NCBI GenBank assembly: GCA_029287575.1
Contig: JARFQW010000092.1
Location: 1-53,348 of the forward strand
Reading direction: 5' to 3'
Origin: Gammaproteobacteria bacterium
GTDB lineage: Bacteria; Pseudomonadota; Gammaproteobacteria; Steroidobacterales; XN24
DNA length: 53,348 nt
Positions 50,696 to 53,348 of the stretch are shown piece by piece. Both the position numbers and the translations under genes were made by a program. A model generated the notes under the pieces. That model did not search any database. It was not told the origin of the DNA and saw nothing but the letters and a program-made list of their open reading frames with translations. Each line of letters opens with the position of its first letter. Position 1 is the first letter of the stretch.

Positions 50696-52357
50696 TTGGC
50701 AGGGTTCGCTTCGGAGCTACGGCGCAGAAAAGTCGTGAAGGTGGCGCTGGCCTACGCGCTGGTCGCCTGGCTGCTGATTCAGATCGCCGAGACAACCTTC
50801 GAGCCGCTGCGTCTCCCGGAATGGTCGGTCACCCTGGTGGTCATGCTGGCCATTCTCGGCTTTCCCCTGGCCCTCGTGCTGGCCTGGATATTCGAGGTGA
50901 CCCCCGATGGCGTGCGCCGGGACTCGGGCCCGGGGCACGGGGAAGAAACGCCCTGGCCGGCACCGCCGCCAGCGGAAGCCTCGTCGGCCCGGCGGCCGCC
51001 ATCGCCTGACCGCGGCACCGCCAGCGATCTTGCTGTCCCGTCCTCGCCGTCGGTTGCCGTGCTGTCCTTCGCCGACCTCAGCCCGGAACAGGACCAGGAT
51101 TACTTCTGCCGCGGGCTGGCCGAGGAGATCTCCGGTGCGCTCGCGCGTATACCCGGGCTGCGGGTTGCGTCCCGCGTTTCCGCGGGCCAGTTCCGGCACG
51201 GTGGTGCCGATGTGGCGGAAATCGGCGAGCGGCTGAACGTGTCGACGGTCGTCGAGGGCAGCGTCCGCAAGGCCGGTGACCAGCTCAGGGTGACAACCCA
51301 GCTGGTCAATGTCAGCGACGGTTTCCAGATCTGGGGCGACCGTTACGACGCCGAGCTGTCCGATGTATTTGCCGTACAGGACCGCATTGCGGAGAGCATC
51401 GCCGCGGCCTTCGAGCTCGGTAGCAGTCCCGACGGTCAGGCCCAGGCTCGTGTTCAGGGCACCCGTGACGTGGAAGCCTACGACTACTACCTCAAGGGCA
51501 TGAGCTACCTGGATCGCATCACCGGCAACAACATGGGCTTTGCGCGGGACATGTTCCGCAAGGCGGTTGCGAGGGATCCACGCTTTACCCGCGCCTGGGC
51601 GGGTCTGGCGATCGCCGGCTTCATGTACTACCAGTGGATGGATGACGCGGAGGAGGTTTTCCGGGAAACCGACGAGGCCAGTCAGAAGGCCCTGGATCTC
51701 TGCGGGGAATCCGCGCTCGCGCATCTGGCGCGGGGTTTGTCCATGACCATGCAGAAGAGTCTGGACGAGGCCGCATTTCATCTCGAACGCGCGACCGAGC
51801 TGGAGCCCGGGCTGTTCGAGGCCTGGTACTACTACGGGCGGGTCGCAATTCAGCAGGGCCGGACCGAGGCGGCGATCCGGCTCATGGAACGCGCCGCATC
51901 GGTCAGGCCCACGGACTATCAGTCGGCCATGCTGCTGCCGCAGCTCTATGCCGAACTGGGCGACACCGCTGCGGTGACCGAATGGTCCCGGACCGGACTG
52001 GAAAGGGCGCAGCGGCAGCTGGAGCTGCATCCGGACGATCACCGCGCCCACTATCTGGCCGCCGGGGCCTTGCTGACCCTGGGGGACAAGGCCGCCGCCC
52101 GCGAGGCCATCGAAAAGGCCATGGCACTGGACAGCGACGACCCGGGCATGCTCTACAACGGCGCGTGTTTCTTTGCCCGGGCCGGGGAACTCGAGCGGGC
52201 GCTGGACTGCCTGGAGCGCAGTCCGGCAAGCCGGCTGCCCGCGCGCGAATGGATGGAGAACGACAGCGATCTCCAGAATCTGCGCGACCACCCCCGGTTT
52301 CTCGCCTTGCTCGCTCAATCGGACCGGTGCCGACAGGGCGCGGACACGCCGGCCTGA
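50696..52357 (+). CDS. Membrane TolB-like/TPR protein (paralogue of 17282-19429)
   Basis: A 553-residue protein. Two membrane segments (about 14-31 and 41-63) flank LPEWSVTLVV; a proline-rich linker leads to a TolB/FlgO-like domain (VAVLSFADLSPEQDQDYFCRGLAEEISGALARIPG through FAVQDRIAESIAAAF) and at least five TPR repeats to about 530. The N-terminal 70 residues closely match the 17282 gene. TTG start with GGGAGGG about 6 nt upstream. It lies 46 bp after the kinase gene and may be in the same transcript. Confidence 0.8.
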   Translation: MAGFASELRRRKVVKVALAYALVAWLLIQIAETTFEPLRLPEWSVTLVVMLAILGFPLALVLAWIFEVTPDGVRRDSGPGHGEETPWPAPPPAEASSARRPPSPDRGTASDLAVPSSPSVAVLSFADLSPEQDQDYFCRGLAEEISGALARIPGLRVASRVSAGQFRHGGADVAEIGERLNVSTVVEGSVRKAGDQLRVTTQLVNVSDGFQIWGDRYDAELSDVFAVQDRIAESIAAAFELGSSPDGQAQARVQGTRDVEAYDYYLKGMSYLDRITGNNMGFARDMFRKAVARDPRFTRAWAGLAIAGFMYYQWMDDAEEVFRETDEASQKALDLCGESALAHLARGLSMTMQKSLDEAAFHLERATELEPGLFEAWYYYGRVAIQQGRTEAAIRLMERAASVRPTDYQSAMLLPQLYAELGDTAAVTEWSRTGLERAQRQLELHPDDHRAHYLAAGALLTLGDKAAAREAIEKAMALDSDDPGMLYNGACFFARAGELERALDCLERSPASRLPAREWMENDSDLQNLRDHPRFLALLAQSDRCRQGADTPA

Positions 52358-52397
52358 AACCCGTAACCGGATTTTTCTCAGCATACGGAGCCTCCTG

Positions 52398-53348
52398 ATG
52401 GCGGATCTGCTCAACGCGCGGGACCTGGATTTCCTGCTCTACGAAGTTCTCGATGTTGAGGGGCTCTGCGCGGCACCCCGTTATGCCGGTCACGACCGGA
52501 CCACGTTTGACGCCGCGCTCGATGCGGCGGCGCGCCTGGCCCGGGAACAGTTTGCCCCCCACGCCGCCGCCGCCGATCAACGCGAGCCTGCCTTCGACGG
52601 CCAGCAGGTCACGATCATCCCGGAGGTCAAGACGGCCCTGGACGAATTTGCCGCGGCGGGATTTCTGGCCGCTCCGTTTGGTACGGAGCAGGGCGGTTTC
52701 GACATGCCCTGGGTTGTCTTTCAGGCCTGTCAGGCCTGGTTCTCGGCCGCCAATGTCGGCACGCACGCGTACGCGTTCCTCACCGTCGGAGCGGCCAACC
52801 TGCTGAGCGTTTTCGGCAACGACGATCAGAAGCGCCGCTACGTGGCGCCGATGCTCGCGGGCCGATTCTTCGGAACCATGTGCCTGTCCGAGCCTCAGGC
52901 GGGCTCGTCGCTGGCGGACGTTCGCTGCCGCGCGGAACCGACCGGTGACGGCGACTACCGGATTACCGGGACGAAGATGTGGATCTCCGGCGGAGAGCAC
53001 GATCTGTCCGAGAGCATCGTGCATCTCGTGCTCGCCCGCCTTCCGGACGGCCCGCCGGGAGTCAAGGGGATCTCGCTGTTCGTCGTGCCCCGGCACCGAA
53101 TCGGCGCGGATGGCGAACCCGGAGAACGCAACGGCGTGGCGCTCGCCGGTCTCAACCACAAGATGGGCTACCGGGGCACGGTGAACACGGTCCTGAACTT
53201 CGGTGAGAACGGCGAGTGCCGGGGCGAACTCGTCGGCGAGCCGCACCAGGGACTGCGCTATATGTTCCATATGATGAACGTGGCGCGGGTGGGGGTGGGG
53301 GCGGGCGCCACCACCCTCGGCTATGCCGCCTACCTGCATGCCCTGGAG
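52398..53348 (+). CDS. Acyl-CoA dehydrogenase, N-terminal part (cut by window edge)
   Basis: The first 317 codons of an acyl-CoA dehydrogenase, running off the window end with no stop. It starts LLNARDLDFLLYEVLDVEGLC, the opening extension of the larger AcdA/AidB-like type, then shows FGTMCLSEPQAGSSLADVR and GTKMWISGGEHDL, the flavin-binding and substrate segments. FAD-dependent alpha,beta-desaturation of acyl-CoA is expected, probably in fatty-acid oxidation. GGAG lies 9 nt before the ATG. Confidence 0.9.
   Translation, partial: MADLLNARDLDFLLYEVLDVEGLCAAPRYAGHDRTTFDAALDAAARLAREQFAPHAAAADQREPAFDGQQVTIIPEVKTALDEFAAAGFLAAPFGTEQGGFDMPWVVFQACQAWFSAANVGTHAYAFLTVGAANLLSVFGNDDQKRRYVAPMLAGRFFGTMCLSEPQAGSSLADVRCRAEPTGDGDYRITGTKMWISGGEHDLSESIVHLVLARLPDGPPGVKGISLFVVPRHRIGADGEPGERNGVALAGLNHKMGYRGTVNTVLNFGENGECRGELVGEPHQGLRYMFHMMNVARVGVGAGATTLGYAAYLHALE

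Noticed and set aside
51903-53339. A long minus-strand open frame of 478 codons
   Set aside because: It lies antisense to the TPR and acyl-CoA dehydrogenase genes; the product is Arg/Pro/Gly-rich with no recognisable domain, while the plus strand encodes clear families.

Overview
This GC-rich, densely coded window looks like chromosomal DNA of a gammaproteobacterium. The YdbH/YdbL pair, a PA0069-type radical SAM protein, YbaY and DUF2799 lipoproteins, HemN, MgtE, NhaC and an HlyD/MacB-like ABC operon with its own sigma-54 regulators all fit that class. Two TolB/TPR membrane proteins point towards the Chromatiales/Xanthomonadales side, but that placement is inference. I see no rRNA, tRNA, CRISPR array, transposase, phage gene or attachment site, and composition is even throughout.

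Layout. 74-4277: a TPR-sulfotransferase facing a DegT aminotransferase and a hydrolysing UDP-GlcNAc 2-epimerase (nonulosonic-acid-like sugar genes). 4308-10350: a small outer-membrane barrel with a clear terminator, an exported protein joining a PPP phosphatase to a FAM20C/HipA-like kinase domain, a lipoprotein followed by hemN, a hemerythrin and an alpha/beta hydrolase. 10396-16514: DUF192 protein and partner, divergent glgA/glgC with a dienelactone hydrolase coupled to glgC, and a 2OG-Fe(II) oxygenase. 16410-23528 (minus strand): PDZ protein, TolB/TPR protein, radical SAM protein, mgtE and an EAL phosphodiesterase. 23628-31107: a membrane protein, a GEMM-I cyclic-di-GMP riboswitch with an unknown exported protein, MAPEG, a ZnT9-like CDF transporter, class II aldolase, an e(P4)-type phosphatase and YdbL/YdbH. 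31247-38330: two VanZ/beta-sandwich paralogues enclosing two lipoproteins, a peroxiredoxin, and a tight sulfotransferase, glycosyltransferase, deacetylase operon. 38357-42230: NhaC, a hydrolase, a LysR regulator and divergent DoxX.

42231-50649 holds the most coherent system. An array of GTGTCCG half-sites lies upstream of a near-consensus -24/-12 promoter (42518-42533). The promoter reads into a 68-residue exported peptide, an HlyD-type adaptor, an ABC ATPase, two FtsX-type permeases, a small exported protein, a sigma-54 response regulator and its histidine kinase. The layout suggests an autoregulated envelope-stress or export module whose sensor-regulator pair controls its own operon. A second TolB/TPR protein and the start of an acyl-CoA dehydrogenase close the window.

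The best candidates for new biology are the sigma-54 ABC module with its two unknown exported proteins, the phosphatase-kinase fusion, the riboswitch-controlled exported protein, and the sulfotransferase/glycosyltransferase/deacetylase operon. Functions are assigned from motifs and context only; no database search was possible.
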